64,000 bases of DNA from Rothia aerolata (GCF_014635585.1 NZ_BMDC01000001.1:844139-908138), one strand, 5' to 3'. Shown: positions 34,360 through 45,572, counted from the first letter of the stretch. The notes: a model not told the origin generated them from the letters alone. Program-made: numbers and translations.

Positions 34360-34365
34360 ACTTTA
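34360..34365 (-). promoter_or_regulatory. -10 hexamer of a probable leaderless promoter (Nudix-LOG gene)
   Basis: TAAAGT on the minus strand, exactly 7 nt before the ATG at 34352. It lies in the 32-bp gap after the DUF488 gene, next to a 7-bp inverted repeat GGTCGCT..AGCGACC that may end that transcript, so the fusion gene has its own promoter. Confidence 0.5.
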
Positions 34366-34384
34366 CTAGGGTCGCTAGCGGGCG

Positions 34385-34768
34385 CTAGAGCGACCTCGGC
34401 TTCGCAAACGAGGCACCGGCGATGTGCTTCTGCAGGTACTCCAACAGAATGACGGCGTGGTTGTTCTCCTTATCCTTGGCGGCGTAGAGTAGCGTTACCT
34501 TCTTCTCACCCTTGAGCTGGTCGATCAGCTCCTGCGCCTCGGAGCGCTCGTCCAGCTCCTGCTCATAGCGGCCGCGGAACTCCTCAAACTTAGCGGGGTC
34601 GTGGTTAAAGAACTTCCGAGCCTCGGGCGAGGGCGCGAGGTCCTTGGCCCAGAGATCCACCGCAGCATCGTCCTTCTTCACCCCGCGCGGCCACAGGCGG
34701 TCCACCAGCACCCGGGTGCCGTCGTCCTTGGAAACCTCGTCGTAGATGCGCTTCATTTGCAGTTCCAT
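34385..34768 (-). CDS. DUF488 family protein
   Basis: 127 residues. [40 protein letters not shown] is the DUF488 (YeaO-like) hallmark, followed by [11 protein letters not shown]-type helices and [23 protein letters not shown]. Function unknown; structures suggest a small alpha/beta fold, and the invariant Arg and Asp residues may form an active site. GAGGAGGAAC directly precedes the ATG, so this gene is translated from a leader. Confidence 0.85.
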   Translation of the reverse strand: MELQMKRIYDEVSKDDGTRVLVDRLWPRGVKKDDAAVDLWAKDLAPSPEARKFFNHDPAKFEEFRGRYEQELDERSEAQELIDQLKGEKKVTLLYAAKDKENNHAVILLEYLQKHIAGASFAKPRSL

Positions 34769-34903
34769 TGTTCCTCCTCAGCTTGAGCGCCTACTCCCAG
34801 CCTGTCACATAAGCCGCTCAGACGTCACATACCTAAATGTTAAGGTTCATCGAACGATTAGTATTCTGTGGCGGCGGGCACGTCAGGGTATTGTAAAAAG
34901 TGA

Positions 34904-37159
<2,256 letters not shown>

Positions 37160-37190
37160 GGTTTTACTTCTGCCTCATGAATACAGGAAT

Positions 37191-37250
37191 TGACCGGCAA
37201 GTGGCCCTGGGTTGTACCAACTGGTACCGCCCAGGGCCACTTGCTGGTCA
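37191..37250. repeat. 29-bp palindrome, 2-nt loop, after icd (class B)
   Basis: Arms 37191-37219 and 37222-37250 pair with two wobbles and one mismatch. The outer half (TGACCGGCAAGTGGCCC) recurs at 37356, so this palindrome and the third one in the cluster are related. Confidence 0.75.
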
Positions 37251-37263
37251 GCCACACACTCAC

Positions 37264-37323
37264 TTCTAAAAAGTTCTAAGGGGTTCTAAAAATATTTTTA
37301 GAACCCCTTAGAACTTTTTAGAA
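37264..37323. repeat. 60-bp perfect palindrome without spacer (class B)
   Basis: Two exact 30-base halves meet at AAT|ATT. Each half holds TTCTAA three times (TTCTAAAAAGTTCTAAGG and so on), so it is also internally repetitive. It lies between icd and the convergent oxidoreductase gene, flanked by the two related GC-rich palindromes. Confidence 0.85.
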
Positions 37324-37355
37324 CTACGCTGGACCAGGTGAAACAACGCTGGTAA

Positions 37356-37415
37356 TGACCAGCAAGTGGCCCAAAATGGGGTCAGAGGGCGCTACAAAGG
37401 GCCAGTTGCCGGTCA
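37356..37415. repeat. 17-bp inverted repeat related to the one at 37191
   Basis: TGACCAGCAAGTGGCCC (37356-37372) and its partner 37399-37415 pair with two mismatches across a 26-nt loop. The arm matches the outer arm of the 37191 palindrome. It ends 24 bases before the oxidoreductase stop. Confidence 0.65.
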
Positions 37416-37438
37416 GTCAGCACCCTAGCCGGCAAAAT

Positions 37439-38008
37439 TTACAAGCTCGCCAACTCTTCCGCCGTGAGCGGGGCACCGAAGTACCGGCCGTCCGGCTCGA
37501 AGAGGTGGGCGGCGTCGTCCTGCACCACCACCGCATCAAAGCCCAGCGACTCCACAAAGTCGGCGGCAGCGGCAGTGCCCTCCCCCGCCTCGACCACAGC
37601 GACGGCGCGGGGCAGGGCGTGCGGATTGAGCACTCGGGAGTCGGAGGTTAGCTCCTCGTAGGCAATATGGTTCAGGGTGCGCACCACCGGCACGCTCAGT
37701 CCGGCCAGGGCAGAGGACTCCACCACGGTGCCGGTAGCCTCCCAGGGATTAGTGGCATCAATAATAATTCCCCGCACCAGCGAGAAATCGAAAGAGTCCA
37801 GGGCGGTGCGGGGCACCGCGAGAATCATAACGTCCGCTAAAGCAGCTTCTTCGAAAGACACCAGCTTCGCCTCGGGCACCAGGGAGCCCAAAATAATGTC
37901 TAGCATGGGCTTGGGGCGAGCGTGAATAAGTGTCTCGTGACCGGCAGCAACAGCCAGCCGGGCAAGAGCAGTTCCGAGTTTTCCAGCACCGATAATTGAA
38001 ACCTTCAT
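37439..38008 (-). CDS. Small NAD(P)-binding oxidoreductase (F420:NADP reductase-like)
   Basis: 189 residues with an N-terminal Rossmann motif GAGKLGTALARLAVAAGHE (from about residue 7). IIIDATNPWEATG and VRTLNHIAYEEL correspond to conserved positions in the NADPH-F420 reductase/ProC-like family. The exact cofactor cannot be read: Rothia-type bacteria may lack F420, so a plain NADP-dependent role is equally possible. Single gene. The Rossmann start at the N-terminus supports the ATG at 38008. Confidence 0.7.
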   Translation of the reverse strand: MKVSIIGAGKLGTALARLAVAAGHETLIHARPKPMLDIILGSLVPEAKLVSFEEAALADVMILAVPRTALDSFDFSLVRGIIIDATNPWEATGTVVESSALAGLSVPVVRTLNHIAYEELTSDSRVLNPHALPRAVAVVEAGEGTAAAADFVESLGFDAVVVQDDAAHLFEPDGRYFGAPLTAEELASL

Positions 38009-38053
38009 AACAGGAAAACACTTTACACCGAAAGTTTATTCCGCCCAAAAAGA

Positions 38054-38089
38054 AAGGGCGGCCAACCCCCTCAGGAGTCAGCCGCCCTT
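38054..38089. terminator. Terminator downstream of the S1 protease gene
   Basis: 9-bp perfect stem AAGGGCGGC/GCCGCCCTT (38054-38062 with 38081-38089), 18-nt loop; on the minus strand it is followed by TCTTTTTGGG. It is 25 bases after the protease stop. Confidence 0.75.
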
Positions 38090-38113
38090 CCCGCAGTTAT
38101 CTAGAGACTTGCC

Positions 38114-38980
38114 CTATCCCCGCGGAAGTTCGCAACCGGCCTTGTTCATGGCCAGCGTTGAATTGTTGAAGCAGGTTGGAATGTAATAGGTCTGAGTACC
38201 GTAGCTACGGCCCGGGTTGGTGGCTTTATTACCATTAGGATCCACCTCGCAGGGATTACCCATAGCGCACTCAGCGCCCCCTTCAACAGCGGTGTTGTTG
38301 ATACCGATGACAGCTCCGGTATTGACATCAACAATGGGTGAGCCGCTGGAACCGGCCTGAACCTCACATCCACCGTATGAGTAGCGAATAGCATCGCGCC
38401 ACAGCCAGGGGCCCTCTTGCAGCTCGTGGGCAAAACCATCGATGTTGCAAGAATAAGCACGCTGCCAGTAGGTGCTGGGAATCTCGATGGAGGTTCCATC
38501 AACAGGGTGTGAAGAGGAGAGAGGACGAACCTTTACTCCACTTGTCTTGAGCTGCCCATAGGTTTTATCGACCCGCAAAATCGCGATGTCGGTGTTGTCC
38601 ATGGTGGCATAGACCAGATCGGTCAGGGTGCCGGTGGTCAGCTGGGTAGGCGATGAGCCGCCGTAGAAAGTGACGTTCTTGAAGTAGCCCTTGTCTAGAA
38701 ATCCCAGACTACGGTTTGTCACCACTTCACCGCGGTTCAGATAGCGATCCAAAACCGGCTGAATGCAATGGCCATTGGTCAGCACCAGGGCCCGATCGCT
38801 GTCGCGAGACTCCGGTAGCTGAACCACCGAAGCCGAACAGTTGAAAATGCCAACTGTTGAATCAAAGGTATCGTAGGAACTTTGGGCTTGAGCCGGGGCA
38901 GAGCCCAGCATGGAAGCCACGGTAACTAAAGCCGCTGCGGCTGCTGCCACCCGACCTAGGATAGAAATAACGCTCTTCAT
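38114..38980 (-). CDS. Secreted trypsin-like (S1 family) serine protease
   Basis: 288 residues with a Sec signal peptide (MKSVISILGRVAAAAAALVT, likely cleaved after APAQAQ near residue 33). The catalytic triad is visible: His in VLTNGHCIQP, Asp in DNTDIAILRVD and Ser in QAGSSGSPIVDVNTG. The fold resembles V8/glutamyl endopeptidase-like bacterial S1 enzymes. There are eight cysteines or so in the mature part, several paired in the C-terminal region (GAECAMGNPCEVDP), which suits an extracellular protein. The upstream 176 bp are AT-rich and should contain the promoter. Confidence 0.88.
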   Translation of the reverse strand: MKSVISILGRVAAAAAALVTVASMLGSAPAQAQSSYDTFDSTVGIFNCSASVVQLPESRDSDRALVLTNGHCIQPVLDRYLNRGEVVTNRSLGFLDKGYFKNVTFYGGSSPTQLTTGTLTDLVYATMDNTDIAILRVDKTYGQLKTSGVKVRPLSSSHPVDGTSIEIPSTYWQRAYSCNIDGFAHELQEGPWLWRDAIRYSYGGCEVQAGSSGSPIVDVNTGAVIGINNTAVEGGAECAMGNPCEVDPNGNKATNPGRSYGTQTYYIPTCFNNSTLAMNKAGCELPRG

Positions 38981-39156
38981 TTGGTTCCCCCATCTGGAAA
39001 ATAAGAGAGAAATTTAATAACCAGTGGGATGCGCATCCAAAATTAATATAGAGCCTTAACTTAGGGTTTGACTAGTACTTTTAAAAAATTCTTTGCGGAG
39101 TTAACCAGTTATTTTTCAGCCGGGTTTCAGGTTTAGCCCCCCAGTAACGGTTCACA

Positions 39157-39783
39157 CTACTGAGCATCGGGCAACAGTACTCCCCCGGATTCCTCCAGAT
39201 AGCAGTTGGCGCACAGCGACTCATAGGTTACGTGCACGCCGTCAATGGCCACCTGGTCGCCCTCAAACACAAATTCTCCATCAACCTTACGGGGGTTGAA
39301 GAGAGCCTTCTTGCCACAGCGGCAGATAGTCTTTAGCTCCTCCAGGGTGTGGGCGATTTCGAGCAGGCGGGCAGCACCGGGAAAGACCTTAGTCTGAAAA
39401 TCAGTACGGATTCCGTAGCACATCACCGGAATATCATCGAGCACGGCGATGCGCATCAAATCATCAATTTGGGCAGGTGAAAGGAACTGAGCCTCATCCA
39501 CCAGCAGGCAGGAAACCGGCAGGTGCCGATGCGCAGATGAGGGGTGGGCGTTCTCAGCGGCCTCGTGGAAGAGAGAACGCAAATCAGCATCCAGGGGAAT
39601 CAGAAAGTCCGCGTGCCGGGTCACGCCCAGCCGAGAGACGACATCGGCGTCCCCCTTCGTATCCACCTTCGGCTTAGCCAGCAGAACCCGCTGCCCGCGC
39701 TCCTCATAGTTGAAGGCAGCCTGCAAGAGCGCGGTTGACTTGCCCGAATTCATGGCGCCGTACCGGAAATAAAGCTTAGCCAC
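39157..39783 (-). CDS. tdk: Thymidine kinase (type II)
   Basis: 208-residue salvage enzyme phosphorylating deoxythymidine. Walker A is GAMNSGKST (9-17); the lasso and catalytic region reads LLVDEAQFLSPAQI; the zinc ribbon uses CRCGKKALF (two Cys) and LCANCYL (two Cys). Length is standard. It has its own upstream region of 271 bp, shared with DUF2252 and containing class A copy 6. Confidence 0.93.
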   Translation of the reverse strand: MAKLYFRYGAMNSGKSTALLQAAFNYEERGQRVLLAKPKVDTKGDADVVSRLGVTRHADFLIPLDADLRSLFHEAAENAHPSSAHRHLPVSCLLVDEAQFLSPAQIDDLMRIAVLDDIPVMCYGIRTDFQTKVFPGAARLLEIAHTLEELKTICRCGKKALFNPRKVDGEFVFEGDQVAIDGVHVTYESLCANCYLEESGGVLLPDAQ

Positions 39784-39852
39784 AGAAGACCCCCGTTAGA
39801 AAACAAAACTCCTGCCATTGTAACCAAAGGCTTATTCAAAGGGCTCGCACGG

Positions 39853-39923
39853 CAGCTCGAGCGCGCTGGCCAACTGGCATCGGGGCTGGCGTTTAAGGGA
39901 GGTTGGCCAGCGCGCTCGGGCTG
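39853..39923 (+). repeat. Class A hairpin repeat, copy 6 (short form)
   Basis: Arms 39853-39874 and 39902-39923 pair over 22 bp with a single G-U pair. The loop matches the 27-nt consensus. Stem sequence is almost that of copy 2, so these two share a recent origin. Unlike most copies it lies between divergent genes (tdk and DUF2252), so a terminator role is unlikely here. Confidence 0.9.
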
Positions 39924-40054
39924 GCTAATTCCCTATTTGAATAAGCCTTTTACTCCCAGCCCGTAATCATTCATGAGCTATGCGACAGCCATGCGGCAAA
40001 GAGAATATACTGGTACACGGCCAGCACCGCACAAGATAGAGGCAAAAACACAGC

Positions 40055-41392
40055 ATGATTCCCCGGTCAGACATTGAAGCTCTCATGGCGCCCCCTGAAC
40101 GAGAGATCGACCCGCTGGATATTATTATCGAGCAGAATAAATCCCGCCTGACCGAGCTGGTGCCGGTGCGCCACGGCCGCATGTCGGAGTCGCCTTTCAC
40201 CTACTACCGCGGAACCGCCGGCCCCATGGCCGCAGATCTGGCCACCAGGCCGAACTCCGGCGTCATGCCCCTGATCTGCGGCGACGCGCACATCGGCAAC
40301 TTCGGCTACTTCGCCTCCCCCGAGCGCAACCTGCTCTTTGACCTCAACGACTTTGACGAGGCAGGCCGCGGCCCTTTCGAGTGGGACCTCAAGCGCCTGG
40401 CTGCCTCTGTTTACCTGGCCGCCACCGACAACGGTGAGTCAGAAGATACCGCCACCACCCTGGCCGAGAAAACCTCCAAGTACTACCGCCGCACGATTCT
40501 GCGCATGAACGAGGAATCAGCGCTGGAACGCTACTACACCAAGGTCAATACCGATACCTTTGAAGAGCTCATCAAAGAGGAGTACAAGCCCCTCTTCGAC
40601 AAGTTCGAGAAGAAAGCCCGCACCCGCAACTCCGAGCAGGCGCTACACAAGTTCACCGTTACCGACGAGTCGGGCCAGCCCCGCCTGGTCGACCAGCCGC
40701 CGCTGACCATGCACCACGACGAAATCGGGGACGACGCCCTGCAGGAGCTCTGGAAGCACTACCTCTACTCGGCGCGGCCGGATATCCGCTACCTGCTGCG
40801 CAACTTCCGCCTGCGCGATCATGTTTTGCGCGTGGTGGGGGTGGGGTCTGTGGGTACCCGTTGCTTTATCGCCCTGCTCCAAGACCGTCTGAAGAACCCG
40901 CTTTTTATTCAGATTAAAGAGGCCCAAGACACCGTGCTCCACAGCTACGGCAAGATTGAGCAGACCTCGGAATCGTTGGGTTTTCCCGACCGTCCAATGG
41001 GCAACGGTTTCCGTGTGGTTGCGGGCCAGCGGGTGATGCAGTCGCAGTCTGATCCCTTTTTGGGCTGGATTGAGGGTGTTCCTACCCGCGCCGGTGGCAC
41101 CACCGACTACTACGTGCGCCAGTTCCGCGATATGAAGGGCTCTATCAACCTCTCAGCGCTTGACCGCGACGGCCTCAAGCAAACCGCCAAGGTCTGCGCC
41201 TCTCTGCTGGCCCGCGCCCACGCGCAGTCCCGCCACATTGACGACATCGCTGTCTACTGCGAGGCAGACAAGATCTTCGACCAGCACCTGGGCAAGTGGG
41301 CCCACGACTACGCGCAGATCTGCACCCGGGATTTCCACGCCATGAAGGAAGCGATTGATAAGGGCCGTCTGCCCGTTCAGTACGCTCTGTAG
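40055..41392 (+). CDS. DUF2252 family protein (kinase-like fold)
   Basis: 445 residues. The motif ICGDAHIGNFGYF followed by FDLNDFDEAGRGPFEWDLKRLAASV mirrors the catalytic loop and metal-binding Asp of aminoglycoside-phosphotransferase/protein-kinase-like enzymes, and DUF2252 is classed with that clan. YYVRQFRDMKGS and LARAHAQSRH are further family motifs. Substrate unknown. AGAGG is 11 bases before the ATG. The antiporter gene follows 48 bp downstream and may be co-transcribed. Confidence 0.82.
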   Translation: MIPRSDIEALMAPPEREIDPLDIIIEQNKSRLTELVPVRHGRMSESPFTYYRGTAGPMAADLATRPNSGVMPLICGDAHIGNFGYFASPERNLLFDLNDFDEAGRGPFEWDLKRLAASVYLAATDNGESEDTATTLAEKTSKYYRRTILRMNEESALERYYTKVNTDTFEELIKEEYKPLFDKFEKKARTRNSEQALHKFTVTDESGQPRLVDQPPLTMHHDEIGDDALQELWKHYLYSARPDIRYLLRNFRLRDHVLRVVGVGSVGTRCFIALLQDRLKNPLFIQIKEAQDTVLHSYGKIEQTSESLGFPDRPMGNGFRVVAGQRVMQSQSDPFLGWIEGVPTRAGGTTDYYVRQFRDMKGSINLSALDRDGLKQTAKVCASLLARAHAQSRHIDDIAVYCEADKIFDQHLGKWAHDYAQICTRDFHAMKEAIDKGRLPVQYAL

Positions 41393-41440
41393 TTTTATAA
41401 GGACGACGCCGCACGCCAGCCCAAAGGAGGGTTCAGCCAG

Positions 41441-43045
41441 ATGCACATGACAGAATTTATACCCTATCTGGTAATTCCCATTCTGTGCGGCGTGGCGGCG
41501 AAGATGGTGAAGCTACCGCCACTGATTGGTTTTCTGGTGAGCGGAATCGTGCTGAACCTCATGCACTATGAGTCGCTGCCTATCATTACCGAGCTCGGTG
41601 ATTTGGGCGTGACCCTGCTGCTGTTTACCATCGGTCTCAAGCTCGATGCCCGCCTGCTCCTCCGCACCGAGGTCTGGATGACCTCGGGCGTTCACATGCT
41701 CATCACCTCTCTCGCCGGTGCAGGGCTCACCTTCTTCTTGGCTGCCCTGGGGCTGGGTGCTATGGGCACCATCAGCTGGCTCCAGGCTGCGGTGCTGGGC
41801 TTTGCCCTTTCATTTTCCTCCACCGTTCTGGTGGCAAAAACTCTGGAAGAAAGGTCAGACTCCCGCTCGCTCTACGGCCGAACTGCCCTGGGTATTCTGA
41901 TTGTTCAGGATCTTTTTGCCGTAATTTTCATGGTGTTTGCTGGTGGCCATGTTCCCTCCCTCTGGGCGCTGTCTCTGGTACTTTTGCTCCCTGCCTCCTG
42001 GCTCTTCCGCAAGCTACTCACCCGCGTGGGTCACGGCGAGCTACTGGTACTCTTCGGTATCGTGATGGCCTACGTGCCGGGCTATTGGCTCTTTGACGCC
42101 GTGGGTATCAAGGGCGATCTCGGCGCCCTAATTATCGGCATGCTGCTTGCTCCCCACCCCAAGTCGAATGAGCTCTCAAAGATTCTTTTCTCCCTGAAAG
42201 AATTTATGCTCATCGGCTTCTTCGTCTCGATCGGTTTGGTTGCCGGCGTTCCCTCCCCCAGCCAGATTCTCTTTGCCTGCCTGCTCCTGCTTCTCCTGCC
42301 GGTCAATACCGTCGCCTACACGGCGATTCTCAGGCTGACCGGTTTGACCCCGCGAACCTCAATTCTTTCCTCCCTGACCCTGACCAACTTCTCTGAGTTC
42401 ACCCTGATTGTTGTCTCAATGAGCGCGGCGTCCGGCCTCATCTCCGGCGACTGGCTGGTGACTCTCTCCCTGGCGGTCTCGGTGAGCTTCGTGATTTCAA
42501 CCCTGCTCAATATCCGCGGTTCCAAGCTACCGGCCAAGCTGGCCCGACTGGTACCGACGGTGCCAGAAGATAGGATGCACCCCGAAGAGCGCCCGCTGGT
42601 GCTCGGCGACGTCCAGGCGGTGATCTTCGGCATGGGTCGCATCGGGCGCAGCACCTACGACGAACTCACCCAAAAGTACAACCTGCGCGTAATCGGCATC
42701 GACAACTCCGAGCAACGCATTGAGAAGCTTGAGGCGCAAGGCTACAACGTGCTTGAGGCAGACGCCACCGACGCCAACTTTTGGAAGCGCGTTAAAGACA
42801 ATGACGCCGTTGAGCTGGTGGTTCTCGCTATGCCGGTTCACGGCACTAACGTGGAGGCCATGCGCAACGCGGTGGAGGCCCACTCAGAAAGCTCCTTCGT
42901 GGCGGTGGCCCAGTACGTTGACGAGCTCAAAGAACTCGATGAGCTGGGCGCCGACTGCGTGGTGAACCTCTACCACGGTGCCGGTGAGACCCTGGCGGAG
43001 CGCGGCTACGAGGCCTATGCCAGCAAGCACGACTGGGCGCTTTAA
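41441..43045 (+). CDS. CPA2-type cation:proton antiporter with TrkA-N domain (Kef-like)
   Basis: 534-residue membrane protein. Residues 1-~375 form the Na+/H+ exchanger domain of 12 or so helices (PLIGFLVSGIVLN, FSSTVLVAKTLEE, LIVQDLFAVIF). Residues ~385-534 are a Rossmann RCK/TrkA-N domain (AVIFGMGRIGRSTYDEL) that binds NAD(H) or another nucleotide and gates transport. K+ efflux is likely from KefB/C similarity. AGGAGG lies 10 bases before the ATG at 41441. Converges on the APC permease across a perfect palindrome. Confidence 0.88.
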   Translation: MHMTEFIPYLVIPILCGVAAKMVKLPPLIGFLVSGIVLNLMHYESLPIITELGDLGVTLLLFTIGLKLDARLLLRTEVWMTSGVHMLITSLAGAGLTFFLAALGLGAMGTISWLQAAVLGFALSFSSTVLVAKTLEERSDSRSLYGRTALGILIVQDLFAVIFMVFAGGHVPSLWALSLVLLLPASWLFRKLLTRVGHGELLVLFGIVMAYVPGYWLFDAVGIKGDLGALIIGMLLAPHPKSNELSKILFSLKEFMLIGFFVSIGLVAGVPSPSQILFACLLLLLLPVNTVAYTAILRLTGLTPRTSILSSLTLTNFSEFTLIVVSMSAASGLISGDWLVTLSLAVSVSFVISTLLNIRGSKLPAKLARLVPTVPEDRMHPEERPLVLGDVQAVIFGMGRIGRSTYDELTQKYNLRVIGIDNSEQRIEKLEAQGYNVLEADATDANFWKRVKDNDAVELVVLAMPVHGTNVEAMRNAVEAHSESSFVAVAQYVDELKELDELGADCVVNLYHGAGETLAERGYEAYASKHDWAL

Positions 43046-43049
43046 AGAA

Positions 43050-43111
43050 ATAGTCCACTTTGGTTGATTTTGTGCAGACTTATCTGCACAAAATCAACCA
43101 AAGTGGACTAT
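43050..43111. terminator. Perfect 29-bp palindrome between convergent genes
   Basis: Arms 43050-43078 and 43083-43111 are exact reverse complements with a 4-nt loop CTTA. The distal arm (TAGTCCACTTTGGTTGAT) recurs with one change at 46797. It begins 5 bases after the antiporter stop, so it probably terminates both genes. Confidence 0.75.
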
Positions 43112-43131
43112 GACCGAAGCCAGCGGCCTAC

Positions 43132-44619
43132 CTACTTGGCAGCGGGCTTCTGAGGAACGTCGAGGCCGGAAACGTCAACCTGCTCCAGAGGAATCAGCTT
43201 ATCCTTGGTCACGACCTTGTAGATCAGCCAGACCGCCAGGAATACCGGCAGACCAATGTAGGCGGTAGCTACCTCAAGGAACATGCCCTTAAAGACTGCC
43301 TCGTAGTTCTGGCCCAGAATCACCAGAATGCACATGATCATGGCGATAATCGGGCCCAGCGGGAAGAGTGGCGCCACATAGGGTAGCTCCTTCAGGGAGT
43401 GACCCTGCTTGATAAAGGCCCGGCGGAATCGATAGTGGCAGACCGCAATGCCCACCCAGGCGATAAAGCCCGAGAGTCCCGAGATATTCACCAGCCAGGT
43501 GTAGGCACCGCCCTCGCCCATGACGGCGGTCAAGAAGCCAAAGAGACCCACCGCTGTGGTCATCAGCAGAGCAGGCATGGGAATACCGCGCTTGTTCACG
43601 CGGGCAAAAATCTTCGGTGCCTTACCCTCAATCGCCAGCGAGTAGAGCATACGCGAAGACACGTAGAGGCCCGAGTTACCGGCGGAAAGAATCGCGGTAA
43701 GAATCACCGCGTTCATCACCGAAGCCGCGAAAGCAACACCGGCACGCTCGAACACCAGGGTGAAGGGTGAGAAGGAAATGTCAGTGTCATCAGCACGCAG
43801 CAGATTGGGATCGGTGTAGGGAATCAGGAAACCGATGATGATAAAGGCACCGATGTAGAAGAGCAGAATGCGCCAGAATACCGAGTTGATCGCCTTGGGA
43901 ACATCGCGGCGGGGGTTCTCGGATTCACCGGCAGCCACGCCCACCATCTCGGTTCCCTGGAAAGAGAAACCGGCAATCATAAAGATAGCGATGACAGAAA
44001 TCGGCCCGCCCACGAAGGGGGCATCGCCGGTGGTCCAGTTATCAAAGCCGGGAGAGTTGCCGCCCATAATGCCCAGAATCATGGCAAGACCGGCAATCAG
44101 GAAGACGATTACGGTAACCACCTTGATGGTGGCAAGCCAGAATTCGCCCTCACCGTAGGCGCGAGCTGACAGGGCGTTAAGGGCCAAAAGTAGCACCAGG
44201 AAAACGCCCGCCCAGACCCAACCGGGCACATCAGGAAGCCAGAAATTCATCACAATTCCGGCAGCCACCAGCTCGGCAGCCACGGTGATAGCCCAGTTAA
44301 ACCAGTAGTTCCAGCCAATGGCGAAGCCGAAGGACGGCGAGACATAGCGGGAGGCAAAGGTTTGGAAAGAACCGGGCACGGGCAGGTGGGAGGACATCTC
44401 ACCCAGGGACTGCATGAGTAGCAGCACCATAAAGCCGATCAGGGCGTAGGCCAGCAGGGCACCGCCGGGGCCGGCAGATGCAACGGTGGCACCGGATGCC
44501 ACAAAGAGACCGGTTCCAATCGCACCGCCGATTGCAATCATCTGCATGTGGCGGGTTTTAAGACCGCGGTTGAGATCCTTCTCCGATTGGGGAGTCTCTT
44601 CGCGAGAAATTTCTGACAT
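43132..44619 (-). CDS. APC-family amino acid permease
   Basis: 495 residues, twelve helices, of the amino acid-polyamine-organocation family. The N-terminal cytoplasmic segment NRGLKTRHMQMIAIGGAIGTGLFVASG is the AAT-subfamily hallmark (GabP/LysP/AnsP-type); GFSFQGTEMVGVAAGESENPRRDVPKAI is the TM6/loop motif. Length and motifs favour a basic or neutral amino acid substrate, which I cannot narrow. AAAGG lies 7 bases before the ATG. Preceded by the osmC-lrp unit on the same strand with a 54-bp gap. Confidence 0.85.
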   Translation of the reverse strand: MSEISREETPQSEKDLNRGLKTRHMQMIAIGGAIGTGLFVASGATVASAGPGGALLAYALIGFMVLLLMQSLGEMSSHLPVPGSFQTFASRYVSPSFGFAIGWNYWFNWAITVAAELVAAGIVMNFWLPDVPGWVWAGVFLVLLLALNALSARAYGEGEFWLATIKVVTVIVFLIAGLAMILGIMGGNSPGFDNWTTGDAPFVGGPISVIAIFMIAGFSFQGTEMVGVAAGESENPRRDVPKAINSVFWRILLFYIGAFIIIGFLIPYTDPNLLRADDTDISFSPFTLVFERAGVAFAASVMNAVILTAILSAGNSGLYVSSRMLYSLAIEGKAPKIFARVNKRGIPMPALLMTTAVGLFGFLTAVMGEGGAYTWLVNISGLSGFIAWVGIAVCHYRFRRAFIKQGHSLKELPYVAPLFPLGPIIAMIMCILVILGQNYEAVFKGMFLEVATAYIGLPVFLAVWLIYKVVTKDKLIPLEQVDVSGLDVPQKPAAK

Positions 44620-44673
44620 AGTGTGACCTTTCGGTCTTTAGAAAATCTAATGATAGTTAAGCCAGACTTTAGG

Positions 44674-45120
44674 TTACCCGTTTTCGTTGATGAACTCCAC
44701 GTGTGTTGGGTGCTCGATGGTGCGAGATACGGTGCAATCTTTCTCGTGGGAGAGCTTCATCAGCCGATCCACCATCTTCTGGGCCTGCTGCCCTGCCTTG
44801 TCAGAGGGGAAGGTCACGTTGAAGCTGAGCTGCACGTCGTCCAGCCGCACAGCGCCGTCGTCCTCATGGAGCTTGACGGCCGAGGAGGTGACGGTGAAGT
44901 TCTCCGGCTCCGAGCGGCGGGAGGTCACCACGTCAACGTCTACCGAGGAGCAACCGGCGAGAGCCGCCAGCAGCATCTCCACAGGGGTCAGCAGTCCCTC
45001 GCCCTGGCCGAATTCGACGACGGCGCCAGAGGGGTTGGTCGCGCGGTAGTGGGTTTCACCCACCCGCTCAACGGTGACAGAGCGGAAGTTGGGGTCGTTT
45101 TCACGGTTTTCTTGAGTCAT
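44674..45120 (-). CDS. OsmC family peroxiredoxin-like protein
   Basis: 148 residues. The two reactive cysteines of the OsmC/Ohr fold are Cys57 (LAGCSSVDV) and Cys129 (EKDCTVSRTI), spaced as in OsmC proteins that reduce organic hydroperoxides. The Arg/Glu partners sit in the N-terminal strand region. The start ATG abuts the lrp stop, so lrp and osmC are one operon, linking an oxidative-stress protein to an amino-acid regulator. Confidence 0.85.
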   Translation of the reverse strand: MTQENRENDPNFRSVTVERVGETHYRATNPSGAVVEFGQGEGLLTPVEMLLAALAGCSSVDVDVVTSRRSEPENFTVTSSAVKLHEDDGAVRLDDVQLSFNVTFPSDKAGQQAQKMVDRLMKLSHEKDCTVSRTIEHPTHVEFINENG

Positions 45121-45552
45121 TTACTTAATAACCTTCATAGTGATACGGGAATCAATTCGGGCAATATCAGGGTGGGGCACCAGATACTTACTCACCCACT
45201 CTTCGTAGGCGGCGGAGTCTTTGACGCGCACCCGCATGGTGTAGTCGGGCTGGCCAAACATGCGACGCAGCTCTACAACCTCGGGCATAGCGGTGAGCTC
45301 CTTTTCCAGGGACTCTACACGGCGAATCTCGTTGCCCACCAGCTCCATGTTGACCACCACCTCAAAGCCGTTGCCCAGCACATTGTGGTTGAGACGGGTG
45401 GTGTAGCCTTCAATCACGCCCTCTTCTTCAAGGCGGCGAACCCTGCGCAGGCAGGGCGCGGCGGTGAGCCCCACTTTTTCGGCGAGTTCCTGGTTAGTCA
45501 GGCGAGCATTCTTCGTTAGCTCTTCAATAATTGCGTGGTCTAGTGCATCCAT
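45121..45552 (-). CDS. lrp: Lrp/AsnC family transcriptional regulator
   Basis: 143 residues: a helix-turn-helix (LTNQELAEKVGLTAAPCLRRVRRLEEEGVIEGY) and a RAM ligand-binding domain (VVNMELVGNEIRRVESLEKEL, then MFGQPDYTMRVRV). Divergent from azlCD with a 98-bp gap, as in Corynebacterium where Lrp activates the brnFE exporter in response to branched-chain amino acids and methionine, so the same logic is likely here. The ATG at 45552 has AATAAT 6 nt upstream and no ribosome binding site. Confidence 0.9.
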   Translation of the reverse strand: MDALDHAIIEELTKNARLTNQELAEKVGLTAAPCLRRVRRLEEEGVIEGYTTRLNHNVLGNGFEVVVNMELVGNEIRRVESLEKELTAMPEVVELRRMFGQPDYTMRVRVKDSAAYEEWVSKYLVPHPDIARIDSRITMKVIK

Positions 45553-45572
45553 ATGAAAATTATTGCCCCACT

